This document shows positions 45,579 through 54,420 of a stretch of DNA of 64,000 nt, in pieces; positions within the stretch are counted from its first letter, which is position 1; each line of letters starts with the position of its first letter. A model generated the notes under the pieces. That model was given only the letters and a program-made list of their open reading frames with translations, searched no databases and had not been told where the DNA came from. Both the position numbers and the translations under genes were made by a program. The stretch covers positions 124,001-188,000 of the forward strand of contig CP064971.1 of NCBI GenBank assembly GCA_016699325.1. The letters are read 5' to 3'. The stretch comes from Methanolinea sp. (GTDB taxonomy: Archaea > Halobacteriota > Methanomicrobia > Methanomicrobiales > Methanospirillaceae).

Positions 45579-46475
45579 ATGAACCATATCATATCCATCC
45601 GTGATCTGAGCCGGACCGAAATCGATCGCCTGATCGACGAGGCCTCCCGCATCCAGTCGTCCGTATCCATTGACCAGAGTCTGAAAGGGAAGATTCTCGC
45701 ACTCCTCTTCTTTGAACCAAGTACCCGCACCCGGATGTCCTTCGAAGCGGCGATGGCACGCATGGGAGGAACGTCTATCGGTCTTGACAACGTAGAGGCC
45801 AGTTCTATGGCAAAGGGAGAGACGCTTGCCGACACGATCAGGGTTGTGAGCGGGTATGCCGATACCATCGTGCTCCGGCACCCGAAGGAAGGGGCTGCCA
45901 GACTTGCAAGCGAATTCGCAAGCGTTCCTGTTATTAATGCCGGAGATGGAGCTGGGCAGCATCCGTCCCAGACTCTTCTCGACCTGTATACCATACGGCA
46001 ATCAATGCCTCTTGAGGGGATAACAGTCGGACTTCTCGGCGATCTCCGGTATGGCCGCACTGCCCATTCTCTTGCATATGCCCTCTCGCTCTATGGTGCC
46101 ACACTCCATACTATCTCTCCCAAAGGACTGGAACTCCCTGGGTCCATTACCGATGAACTCCGGGAAAATGGCGCCGGGATTGTTGAACACCGTGATATAT
46201 CCGAAATCATCAAGGAACTCGATGTCCTCTACGTGACCAGGATTCAACGGGAGCGGTTTCCTGATTCTGCATCGTATTTCAAGGTCGCTTCGAGTTACAG
46301 GGTGACCACCGAACTCCTGGATGGCGTGCGGGAGAACCTCATCGTGCTCCATCCACTCCCCCGGCTCGATGAGATAGATCCCGGTGTCGACCAGCTTCCG
46401 TTTGCACGGTATTTCGAACAGTCCCGCAATGGGATTCCTGTCCGGATGGCAATGCTCAGGAAGGTGATGGGCTGA
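45579..46475 (+). CDS. pyrB: Aspartate carbamoyltransferase, catalytic chain
   Basis: 298 residues from ATG 45579 (MNHIISIRDLSRTEID). Carbamoyl-phosphate loop FEPSTRTRMSFEAAM (Ser48-Arg52), an SMAKGETLADTIR loop with the Lys contributed to the neighbouring active site, HPSQTLLDLYTI, and YVTRIQRERFPD. Catalyses the first committed step of pyrimidine synthesis. Overlaps pyrI by one base (TGATG), so the holoenzyme is made from one mRNA. Confidence 0.97.
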   Translation: MNHIISIRDLSRTEIDRLIDEASRIQSSVSIDQSLKGKILALLFFEPSTRTRMSFEAAMARMGGTSIGLDNVEASSMAKGETLADTIRVVSGYADTIVLRHPKEGAARLASEFASVPVINAGDGAGQHPSQTLLDLYTIRQSMPLEGITVGLLGDLRYGRTAHSLAYALSLYGATLHTISPKGLELPGSITDELRENGAGIVEHRDISEIIKELDVLYVTRIQRERFPDSASYFKVASSYRVTTELLDGVRENLIVLHPLPRLDEIDPGVDQLPFARYFEQSRNGIPVRMAMLRKVMG

Positions 46476-46939
46476 TGAAACGGGATGCGCGGGATGGTCT
46501 GCTCATCAACCCCATTCGTGACGGTACAGTGATCGACCATATCACAGGGGGTGAGGCACTGAACGTGCTCAAAATCATCGGGATTACAGGTACAACCACG
46601 GAATCCATCTCTGTGGCAACAAATGTAAAATCCGGAAAGATGGGGCGGAAGGATATCGTGAAGATCGAGAACCGGGAGCTTGTCAAGGAAGAGGTAAACA
46701 GGATCGCACTCATCGCCCCGAATGCTTCGATCAACATTATCCGAAACTACAAAGTCTATGAGAAGAAGGGGGTAGAGATACCCCGCGTTCTCGCTGGAGT
46801 GGTCCGGTGCCCGAATCCCGGATGCATCTCAAACACGAACGAGCCTATCGATTCCAAGTTCGAAGTGCTCCCAAAAGGGCTCCATTGCCTCTATTGCGAT
46901 TGGATCATAACAAAGGATATTACAAGCCACCTCATCTGA
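46475..46939 (+). CDS. pyrI: Aspartate carbamoyltransferase, regulatory chain
   Basis: 154 residues. Nucleotide-binding domain (LLINPIRDGTVIDHITGGEALNVL) and the zinc domain with the four ligand cysteines in RCPNPGCISN and LHCLYCDW, which joins it to the catalytic trimers. Confidence 0.97.
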   Translation: MKRDARDGLLINPIRDGTVIDHITGGEALNVLKIIGITGTTTESISVATNVKSGKMGRKDIVKIENRELVKEEVNRIALIAPNASINIIRNYKVYEKKGVEIPRVLAGVVRCPNPGCISNTNEPIDSKFEVLPKGLHCLYCDWIITKDITSHLI

Positions 46940-46958
46940 AGGGAGTGATGTAAAAACC

Positions 46959-47591
46959 ATGAAACGCTCCTTGATTACCGCATTTGTCCTTATCAGCCTT
47001 ATTTTCTGTACCGCAGCCAGTGCAGACAACCTGGTTGCAATCGAGTACTACAACAGGGGAGTCGACCTTGCATATGAAGGTAACCACCCTGAAGCTCTCG
47101 CCTCAATCAACCGGGCACTGGAAGAGAATAGCAATTTCACCCTTGCACTGGCAACGAAAGCAGGTATATTGAATGCGCTCGGGCAGTATAGAGAAGCGAT
47201 CGATGTTGCCGACAGGGCGCTTGCCATCGATCCGGGTGAAGCGGCTGCATGGAACAACAAGGCCTTCGCACTGAACCAGCTTGGCCGCTATGAGGATGCC
47301 CTCAACGCGGCTGATGCCGCTGTATCCCTCGACCCTGACATGACCGAGGGATGGGTGAACAAAGGCAGCTCTTTGATCGGAATTGGCAGCTATGAGGAGG
47401 CACTCGCTGCCTCTGAGGAGGCACTTTCCCGTGATCCAACTTCCTCCCAGGCTGCACAGAACCGTGATATCGCAACCCGTTTTCTCTCCCCAACCCCGAC
47501 AGTGGCAGCGGTGGAGGGATGGGTGTTGATTCCAGGAGCTATCCTTGCCGGGATTCTGCTAAAATTGACAGGAACCAGGAAGAGGAAGTGA
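46959..47591 (+). CDS. Exported, membrane-anchored TPR protein
   Basis: 210 residues. A signal peptide (about 1-22, ends ASA), then four TPR units from about 28 to 162 (YYNRGVDLAYEGNHPEALASINRALEENSN and similar), a short Pro/Thr hinge (SPTPTVAAVEG), and a C-terminal membrane helix WVLIPGAILAGILLKL followed by TGTRKRK. The array would sit outside the membrane with both a hydrophobic and basic tail holding it. A typical protein-interaction scaffold of methanogens; partner unknown. Confidence 0.85.
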   Translation: MKRSLITAFVLISLIFCTAASADNLVAIEYYNRGVDLAYEGNHPEALASINRALEENSNFTLALATKAGILNALGQYREAIDVADRALAIDPGEAAAWNNKAFALNQLGRYEDALNAADAAVSLDPDMTEGWVNKGSSLIGIGSYEEALAASEEALSRDPTSSQAAQNRDIATRFLSPTPTVAAVEGWVLIPGAILAGILLKLTGTRKRK

Positions 47592-47913
47592 TCGCGGGGA
47601 AAAAGGGATGCTGTGAGTATCACTGGGGCGGTTATGATTCCTGGTATAAGTATTTACATGATGGTCGCGGTTGGACGAATGAACCGAATGGTTCATTGTG
47701 ACTGGTTATAACGGGATCGGGGCAGTCCCTTCCGGGAAAGAGGGTGATGATATCATAGGGGAGTGTACCCTGTGAAACCAGGGCAAATTCGCGGAACATG
47801 ATTTCACGGGCAACAATATCTGTGATACCGGCTCTCTTCCCATCGCTCGCTTCCTCGCTGGATTCGTTCCGCGAAATTCATTTCCAGGTCGCACCGCCGG
47901 TGAGCGGATTGTG
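47592..47913. other. Convergent intergenic region
   Basis: No gene seen between the TPR protein (+) and PPAT (-). Confidence 0.45.
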
Positions 47914-48381
47914 TCAGCTCTCGCTATGCAGAAGGCGACCATGAACATCAATTTCACCCCGGTAGATTCTGGTACTTGATATCCACCTCCCGTCCTCGGC
48001 CAGGACGCAGCTGATCTGGTGGATGTCCACTTTGCGTTTTCCCCGGTTTTTCCTGAGCATATTTATTTCGTGGGCAATCGGAAGCGTTTCTTCGCTGACC
48101 ACCAGCGCGTCAAAGTCCTCATCAACAGCGCTCCCGAACCGGTCATTGAGCGGTTCGATGGTATACTCGGCCGTAAATCCCTGGTGCCGGATGAATTCAT
48201 CGAGGCCCTTCTTTCGCTGCATGTATTCCCGGACGGGGTGAATTTTCCGTTGGGCAAAGGCATCGGTTGTCAGACCTATGATTATCTTCCCGCTGTTCCC
48301 AGCAAGCTCGAATGAGCGGGAGATCAGGCGTTTGTGTCCGTCGTGGAAAGGATCGAAGGTACCCCCGACCATAACCTTCAT
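47914..48381 (-). CDS. coaD: Archaeal phosphopantetheine adenylyltransferase
   Basis: 155 residues. Nucleotidyltransferase fold: GGTFDPFHDGHKRLI (HxGH, His13 and His16) and ISSTRIYRGEID (SSTRI). Makes dephospho-CoA from 4'-phosphopantetheine and ATP. It is the archaeal/eukaryotic subtype rather than bacterial CoaD, so the symbol is by function. Divergent from the carbonic-anhydrase gene 30 bases away. Confidence 0.9.
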   Translation of the reverse strand: MKVMVGGTFDPFHDGHKRLISRSFELAGNSGKIIIGLTTDAFAQRKIHPVREYMQRKKGLDEFIRHQGFTAEYTIEPLNDRFGSAVDEDFDALVVSEETLPIAHEINMLRKNRGKRKVDIHQISCVLAEDGRWISSTRIYRGEIDVHGRLLHSES

Positions 48382-48411
48382 CGTGCTTCATAATTAATTT
48401 CCTATATTATT

Positions 48412-48903
48412 ATGGCTGTTGATAGCGGGCGGAACACCGGGGCTTTTATTGCAGAAAATGCAACCGTTCGCGGTGACGTGACCCTTGGAGAGGAGGTGAG
48501 TATCTGGTTCGGTGCGGTGGTCAGGGCGGATAAGGACCGCATCGTTATCGGTGATAGGTCAAATGTTCAGGATAACGCCGTATTGCATACCAGCGCAGGA
48601 TATCCGGTCCTTATGGGTACTGATGTTTCGGTGGGTCATGGAGCAATACTGCACGGATGCACTATTTCCGACCGGGTTCTGGTCGGCATGGGCGCAATTG
48701 TGTTGAATGGTGCCGTTATCGGAGAGGATTCACTGCTCGGTGCAGGAACAGTCGTAACCGAAGGTACAAAGATCCCGCCCGGCTCAGTGGTCATCGGTGT
48801 CCCGGGGAGGGTTGTCAAGGAGGTATCGCCGGATCAGCGAAACCATATCCTTGAAAATGCACGGAATTACTGGAACCTTGCAAGGAGCTACCGGCATGGG
48901 TGA
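48412..48903 (+). CDS. Gamma-class carbonic anhydrase-like protein
   Basis: 163 residues. Left-handed beta helix of hexapeptide repeats (about 10-140) with the three zinc ligands His59 (NAVLHTS), His76 (VGHGA) and His81 (LHGC). The protein is of the short CamH/YrdA type without the Cam acidic loop, so hydration activity is likely low or untested. Overlaps the next gene by 8 bases. Confidence 0.9.
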   Translation: MAVDSGRNTGAFIAENATVRGDVTLGEEVSIWFGAVVRADKDRIVIGDRSNVQDNAVLHTSAGYPVLMGTDVSVGHGAILHGCTISDRVLVGMGAIVLNGAVIGEDSLLGAGTVVTEGTKIPPGSVVIGVPGRVVKEVSPDQRNHILENARNYWNLARSYRHG

Positions 48904-50176
48904 CGTGGTTGTCATCGGTGGAGGAGTGACTGGCATCCAGGCGGCACTAGATCTGGCAGACCATGGCATCATGGTTCACCTCATAGAACGGGAACCATCG
49001 ATTGGGGGCCACATGGCTCAGCTTGACAAGACCTTTCCGACAAACGATTGCTCGATGTGTATCCTCTCCCCCAAGATGCTCGACGTTTCGCGTCATCCCA
49101 ACATCAGGATCTCCACCTGCACCGAAGTGATCGGGATTGAGAAAGAGGAGGAGGGTTTCCGGGTACGAATCCGGAAAAATCCCAGGTTTATCGATGAAGA
49201 GCGCTGTAATGGATGCGGCGATTGCATCCAGATCTGCCCTGTCGAGGTATATAACCGGTTCGATGCCGGCATTGGTGTTCGAAAGGCTATCTACAAGCCC
49301 CATCCCCTGGCTGTCCCCGACCTGGTCATAAAAGACAACGACCGCTGTATCGAATGCGGTCTGTGCTATGACATATGCGGCAGGGAGGCCATCCGGAAGG
49401 AAGATGCCCCCCGGGAGGAGGAAATCCGCGCGGCAAGCATCATTATTGCCAGTGGGTTTGACGTCTTTGACGCAGCAAAAAAAGAGCAGTTCGGATACCT
49501 TCGCTATCCAAATATCGTCACCAGCCTCGAATTCGAGCGGATGATGAACGCCAGCGGCCCGACCGGTGGATCCGTACGGAGATTGTCTGACGGGGATACT
49601 CCCGATCACGTGGTGTTTGTGCAGTGCGTGGGTTCACGGGATATCCCGCTCTCCAGGCCGTACTGCTCAGGGGTCTGCTGTATGTATGCGATGAAGAACG
49701 CAATCCTCCTCCGCGAAAAGTATCCCGAAACCCGGGTGACCATCCTGTACATGGACATGCGGGCATATGGCAAAGGATACGAGGAATACTTCGAGCGTGC
49801 AAAGTCGATGGGAATAGAGTTCCTCCGGGGCATGCCCGCAGAGGTCATCGGCGAGGGAGGAGACATGATGATCCGCGTGGAGAACACGGAAACAGGCGAG
49901 ATGGTAGAGCTTCATCCCGGGCTTGTGGTGCTCTCTGTAGGACTTGAGCCGGCAAAAAATGCTTCGGCCATTGCTGCACAGTGCGGAATCCCCCTCGAAG
50001 AAACAGGATTTTTTAAATCATTCGACGAAAAGGTCAATACCATTGCAACGATCCAGCCCGGGATCTACATAGCAGGGACCGCAGTATCACCACGGGATAT
50101 TCCGGATTGTGTCGCCCAGGCCCGGGCCGCAGCCATGCGGGCATTTCTCGATGCTGTTCAGGACGGGCCGGCATGA
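48896..50176 (+). CDS. HdrA-like iron-sulfur flavoprotein
   Basis: 426 residues from ATG 48896. The FAD domain starts VVVIGGGVTGIQAALDLA. HdrA features are FPTNDCSMCILSPKMLDVSRHPNI and two [4Fe-4S] motifs (CNGCGDCIQICPVEVY; CIECGLCYDICGREAI). VFVQCVGSRD, YCSGVCCMYAMKNAILL and AGTAVSPRDIPDCVAQA are also HdrA-like. True HdrA is about 650 residues and carries two more clusters, which are missing, so this is a short paralogue. It is not next to hdrBC. The context, between a carbonic anhydrase and mtnA, does not tell its partner. Confidence 0.85.
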   Translation: MGDVVVIGGGVTGIQAALDLADHGIMVHLIEREPSIGGHMAQLDKTFPTNDCSMCILSPKMLDVSRHPNIRISTCTEVIGIEKEEEGFRVRIRKNPRFIDEERCNGCGDCIQICPVEVYNRFDAGIGVRKAIYKPHPLAVPDLVIKDNDRCIECGLCYDICGREAIRKEDAPREEEIRAASIIIASGFDVFDAAKKEQFGYLRYPNIVTSLEFERMMNASGPTGGSVRRLSDGDTPDHVVFVQCVGSRDIPLSRPYCSGVCCMYAMKNAILLREKYPETRVTILYMDMRAYGKGYEEYFERAKSMGIEFLRGMPAEVIGEGGDMMIRVENTETGEMVELHPGLVVLSVGLEPAKNASAIAAQCGIPLEETGFFKSFDEKVNTIATIQPGIYIAGTAVSPRDIPDCVAQARAAAMRAFLDAVQDGPA

Positions 50177-51216
50177 AGCCGATCGAGACGATCCGGTGGG
50201 ATGATAGCACCTCCTCAATCGTCCTCATCGATCAGACAAGACTTCCCCGCTCGTATCGCTTGGTCCGGTGTAGAACGGTCGATCGTCTCGTCACTGCTAT
50301 CCGCCGCCTCGAAGTCAGGGGAGCGCCAGCCCTCGGAATTGCCGGTGCTTACGGAGTGGCGCTTGCTGCCGCCACTATCAGGGAGAGCAGGTTTTCTCGG
50401 TTTCTCGGGAAGCTCGAGACCGCTGCACATACCATTGCAAAAGCCCGGCCCACGGCTGTGAATCTTTCATGGGGTGTGAATCGTGTCCTGTCCAATCTCT
50501 ACCGGTGCGAATCGAAAGCAGAAGTCAGACAAGTAGCCCTGAAAGAAGCCCACAGCCTCGCCCATGAGGATTCACAGTCATGCCATGCCATCGGGGAATA
50601 TGGTTCAGCTCTTATTGCCGATGGAACAACTGTTCTCACCCATTGCAATGCCGGTGCCCTTGCCTGCCTGGAATGGGGAACTGCTCTCGGCATCATCCGA
50701 TCGGCTGTCGAATCAGGGAAGGCAACGCGGGTAATCGCCTGCGAGACCCGCCCCCTGCTCCAGGGAGCAAGGCTCACCGCATGGGAGCTGAAACGCGATG
50801 GCATCGCGGTGACGGTAATTCCTGATTCGGCCGCTGCATATCTGATGCGAACAGGTGAGATTGATTGCGTTGTGGTCGGAGCAGACCGGATAACCCCTGA
50901 TGTGGTCTTCAACAAAGTCGGCACGTACATGCATGCCGTCTGCGCCCGCGCCCATGCCATACCTTTCTATGTCGCTGCACCGCTCTCGACCTTCGATCCG
51001 GCACACAGCGGGAGCGAGATCATCATTGAGGAACGCGACCGCGATGAGGTCGCCTTCTGCGGTGGCAAGGCAATGATACCCAAAGGTGTTCCGGTCCGGA
51101 ATCCGGCATTCGATGCCACTCCGATTGACCTCGTGAACGCGATAGTAACCGAATCAGGCATCCTGCGGCCTCCTCTTGACTGGGATGCCATTACACGAAC
51201 ACGCAAGGTTATATAA
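50173..51216 (+). CDS. mtnA: Methylthioribose-1-phosphate isomerase
   Basis: 347 residues from ATG 50173, overlapping the previous stop as ATGA. RRLEVRGAPALGIAGAYGVALAA, the catalytic Cys158 in THCNAGALAC, and VGADRI with the catalytic Asp are standard, followed by NKVGTY. Isomerises MTR-1-P to MTRu-1-P in methionine salvage. The eIF-2B alpha relatives share the fold; RGAPA and THCNAG support MtnA. Confidence 0.92.
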   Translation: MKPIETIRWDDSTSSIVLIDQTRLPRSYRLVRCRTVDRLVTAIRRLEVRGAPALGIAGAYGVALAAATIRESRFSRFLGKLETAAHTIAKARPTAVNLSWGVNRVLSNLYRCESKAEVRQVALKEAHSLAHEDSQSCHAIGEYGSALIADGTTVLTHCNAGALACLEWGTALGIIRSAVESGKATRVIACETRPLLQGARLTAWELKRDGIAVTVIPDSAAAYLMRTGEIDCVVVGADRITPDVVFNKVGTYMHAVCARAHAIPFYVAAPLSTFDPAHSGSEIIIEERDRDEVAFCGGKAMIPKGVPVRNPAFDATPIDLVNAIVTESGILRPPLDWDAITRTRKVI

Positions 51217-51241
51217 AATCCGGGGCCACGTTCCTTGAGAA

Positions 51242-51955
51242 ATGGACATCGATGCCACGCTCCTGAATCAGATCATTTTCATCATCGGGGAGATAACGAT
51301 TGTACTTGTTTTTGGAGTCCTCCTCCTGTCCCTGGTGATGGTCAGCCTCGCTGTCCTTTCGATCCGCAGGGGCAGAATTTATTTTCCATCCTTCCTGAAG
51401 GCCGGCATGGTATTCCTGGAAGGTTTTACCCGGGCCATCTTCCGACTCTTCGGGCTTGAAGACTGTCAGATCCACTCCTTCTTCATCCATCTCCATAACA
51501 CCATGAACAAGAAAGCCTTCGAGACGGTCCCGGTCGAAGAACGTGCCATCTTCCTTCCCCAGTGCCTCCGTTCTTCGCGGTGTCCGGCACACCTCACCCC
51601 CGAAGGGCTGAAGTGCAAGCGTTGCGGCCTGTGCACGATCGGCTCCTGGCTGCCGGTATTTGAACAGATGGGATACCGTGTCTTCTCTGTTCCGGGCTCG
51701 TCCTTCATCAAGCGTATGGTGAAAAAATACCATCCCAAAGCTATCATCGGTGTCGGGTGCCTTTCAGAAGTCAAGGAAGGGCTCGAGATGTCGGATAAAC
51801 TGGGACTTATTTCAATGGGCGTCGTGACCCTGAAAGACGGTTGTGTTGAGACGCTGGTGAACTGGGATGACGTCTTTGAGATTGCCGTTCTGGGGATCGA
51901 TCCTTCCCATATCCCCCGCGAACTTGCTCATGGAGAGAGCGTTTCTTCTGCGTAA
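51242..51955 (+). CDS. DUF116 protein
   Basis: 237 residues. One hydrophobic N-terminal segment (about 12-42) followed by the DUF116 region: AIFLPQCLRSSRCPAHLTPEGLKCKRCGLCTIGSW with five cysteines that probably bind a metal cluster, VGCLSEVKEGLEM and GVVTLKDGCVETLVNWDDV. Widespread in methanogens and of unknown function; membrane-attached with a cytoplasmic Cys-rich domain. Confidence 0.85.
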   Translation: MDIDATLLNQIIFIIGEITIVLVFGVLLLSLVMVSLAVLSIRRGRIYFPSFLKAGMVFLEGFTRAIFRLFGLEDCQIHSFFIHLHNTMNKKAFETVPVEERAIFLPQCLRSSRCPAHLTPEGLKCKRCGLCTIGSWLPVFEQMGYRVFSVPGSSFIKRMVKKYHPKAIIGVGCLSEVKEGLEMSDKLGLISMGVVTLKDGCVETLVNWDDVFEIAVLGIDPSHIPRELAHGESVSSA

Positions 51956-51957
51956 GT

Positions 51958-52803
51958 TCAAGCGAAGAACGCAGCAAGGAAGAAAATGACAAGGGAGGCA
52001 AACATCCCTGTTTTGAGAAGGCCGGTAGCCTTGCTTGACCTGACGCACAGCGAATCTTTGCACCGGAGGGGACGGCCTGCGGCAACCATGATGATTGCAT
52101 CGACCGGAAGAATCGCTGCAAGATACCGATACCCCCACCAGAATACCGGGAAGATGCTACCCGTGACAGCACCGAGTGCAAAGACCAGGGAAAGCTGAAC
52201 TGTCGCCTTCACACCGTAGCGGACCGGCACCGTATCCGCGCCCTCTGACAGGTCGCCTTCAATATCTTCGGCATCTTTCAACAGTTCGCGGGATACCATC
52301 GCACAGAAAGTGATGAGGACGAACGGAAGTACCCGTACCACTCCTCCCCACCCGAGAAAGGCTCCTCCGAACAGGAATACCGATGCCGAAAGAAACGAGA
52401 CTGCAAGATTCCCCAAGAAGCAGGATCGTTTCAGACGGATAGCATAGAATACGAGGAGGAATGTATTGAAGAGCGCGATTGCCAGGCACAGCAACGTGGT
52501 GAAAGCAGACATGAGGATACCGGCACTGAAGAGTATGAATGCAAAATTCCTGGCCTCCCGTTCACCGACCTCACCGGAAGGTATAGGACGGTCCGGTCGG
52601 TTGATGCGATCGATTCCGGCATCAAAATAATCGTTGATAGTGTTTCCCCCGGCCGTGATGAGCATCACCACACCCCAGATGAACATGGCCCCGGGAGCCA
52701 GCGCTCCTGATGCAATGAAATATCCGATAATTGCCGCACATCCGGCAACAGCCGCGTTCACCGGCCTCGTGATTCGCACTATGCCGGGAATCCTCAATCG
52801 CAC
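51958..52803 (-). CDS. UbiA-family prenyltransferase, probable digeranylgeranylglyceryl phosphate synthase
   Basis: 281 residues, about eight transmembrane helices. The two Asp-rich motifs are NDYFDAGIDRINRPDRPIPSG (first) and KDAEDIEGD (second). In archaea the best known member adds the second geranylgeranyl chain to glycerol phosphate in membrane lipid synthesis; the GIDRINRPDRPIPSG form is typical. Convergent with DUF116 gene, 2 bases apart. Confidence 0.88.
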   Translation of the reverse strand: MRLRIPGIVRITRPVNAAVAGCAAIIGYFIASGALAPGAMFIWGVVMLITAGGNTINDYFDAGIDRINRPDRPIPSGEVGEREARNFAFILFSAGILMSAFTTLLCLAIALFNTFLLVFYAIRLKRSCFLGNLAVSFLSASVFLFGGAFLGWGGVVRVLPFVLITFCAMVSRELLKDAEDIEGDLSEGADTVPVRYGVKATVQLSLVFALGAVTGSIFPVFWWGYRYLAAILPVDAIIMVAAGRPLRCKDSLCVRSSKATGLLKTGMFASLVIFFLAAFFA

Positions 52804-52906
52804 CGGCCTCCTGTACTGATGGTTTCTCCTCCTGACCTATAAACCGGAGCCTCCTTCGAGAGATTTCATTCAATACAATTTTCAGGCAGTGTTTGGAAAA
52901 AGAGAA

Positions 52907-52981
52907 CGGGCGTGGAGGGATTTGAACCCCCGACCTATAGCTTAGGAGGCTACCGCCCTGTCCTGACTAGGCCACACGCCC
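52907..52981 (-). tRNA. tRNA-Arg (CCT)
   Basis: 75 bases. Acceptor GGGCGTG pairs with CACGCCC and is followed by G. The anticodon stem GTAGC/GCTAT frames the loop CTCCTAA, so the anticodon is CCT. The T arm has GGGGG, TTCAAAT and CCCTC. No intron and no encoded CCA. Confidence 0.93.
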
Positions 52982-53032
52982 CGCCATTATCAATTGATTA
53001 AGAGAAGGTATAAGGTTTCTGCAAATCCACCA

Positions 53033-54160
53033 ATGAACGAATTTATGGAGTTATCTGAGGTTGAAGAGGGTCGGACACGCTTTTTTATTCCTCTCCAGGA
53101 TCACACTCACGCCTTTCCCCCGGGCACAGCAGCGGTCTTCTACAACCCCCGGATGGAACTCAACCGGGACGCCACCGTGCTCTTTGTCTCCGTCACCCGG
53201 CCCCGGGACTATCTCGATGCGATGGGTGCCAGCGGAGCCAGGGGTATAAGGATAGCCTCAGAATGCAGCATCCCGGTCACCATCAATGATCGTAATCCAC
53301 GGGCAATCAGCCTCATCCAGAGAAATGCTTCCCATGCGGGCGTTGATATAGAAGTGACCTGCCGGGATATCCATACCCTCCTCTCGCTCCGGAGGTTCGA
53401 TGCCATCGATATCGATCCTTACGGTTCTCCTGCACCGTTCTGCGATTCCGCCATCCGCGGGACCTTCCGGTACCTGATGATCACTGCAACCGATACGGCT
53501 CCCCTCTGCGGTGCCCACAAAAAGGCAGGTATCCGCCGGTATTTCGCAAACCCTGTCAATACCGTGTACCATGCCGAGATCGGGCTCCGGATCCTGCTTG
53601 CATTCGTAGTCAGGGAGGCCGTGAAGTACGATCGTGGGGTCCGGCCGCTCTTCTGTTTTTCCCGGGAACACTATGTACGGGCTCATTTCTGCCTGGAAGA
53701 CGGTGCTGGGAAGGCAGATGCATCGATTACCGGGATCGGCTATATTCATCAGTGTACATCGTGCCCTGACCGACGCGAACAGTCCGGCATTCTACCGGTA
53801 TCGGGGCCCTGCCCTTCCTGCGGGAGCGCGACTGTCCCCATCGGCCCGATCTGGCTTGGTGCAATCCAGGATATGGGAGTCCTTGATACCATGCTCAAAC
53901 GGCTGCCGGAACAGCCCCTCAATACCGGCCGGAAACTCGGCGTGCTCCTCGCAATCCTCAGGGACGAACTGCCTGTGTCATCGTTCTACGATTACCATAT
54001 GCTTGCGAAACGGGCAAAGGTCTCTCCCCGACCCATTGGCGAAGTTATCGCAGGCATCATGGATGCGGGATACCGGGCAGGCCGGACTCACTATTCCGGG
54101 ACAGGGATAAAGACAGATGCTCCCTGGCAGGTAATAGTGGATATACTGAAGTGCCCATGA
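53033..54160 (+). CDS. trm1: tRNA (guanine26-N2)-dimethyltransferase Trm1
   Basis: 375 residues from ATG 53033 (MNEFMELSEVEEG); another ATG follows 12 bases later. Methylates G26 of tRNA. The SAM domain has VTRPRDYLDAMGASGARGIRI, DIDPYGSPAPFCDSAIRGT and the TATDTAPLCG segment. The C-terminal part has the zinc cysteines CTSCPDRR and CPSCGS. Full archaeal length. Confidence 0.95.
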   Translation: MNEFMELSEVEEGRTRFFIPLQDHTHAFPPGTAAVFYNPRMELNRDATVLFVSVTRPRDYLDAMGASGARGIRIASECSIPVTINDRNPRAISLIQRNASHAGVDIEVTCRDIHTLLSLRRFDAIDIDPYGSPAPFCDSAIRGTFRYLMITATDTAPLCGAHKKAGIRRYFANPVNTVYHAEIGLRILLAFVVREAVKYDRGVRPLFCFSREHYVRAHFCLEDGAGKADASITGIGYIHQCTSCPDRREQSGILPVSGPCPSCGSATVPIGPIWLGAIQDMGVLDTMLKRLPEQPLNTGRKLGVLLAILRDELPVSSFYDYHMLAKRAKVSPRPIGEVIAGIMDAGYRAGRTHYSGTGIKTDAPWQVIVDILKCP

Positions 54161-54420
54161 AGGCCGGTACAACCTTCCCTGACAGCAAACGAGCCTCCAA
54201 TCCAAATATGATATAGCCTATGTGAAGGGAATCCTGCATATGGGTTAGAAGATACTCCGTGGTTCGTGCTGAGCCGGAGGAGATACCTGGATGTAAATGC
54301 GCAAGCTTCAGTTCAACCTCTTCTGGCAAGAAAGCATTTCTGCCATCGTCCCCCTCCATGGGCACCTCAGGGAGCACAATCTTACAGTGAAACATTCCCG
54401 GGACTTCTGTGAAATGGTCC

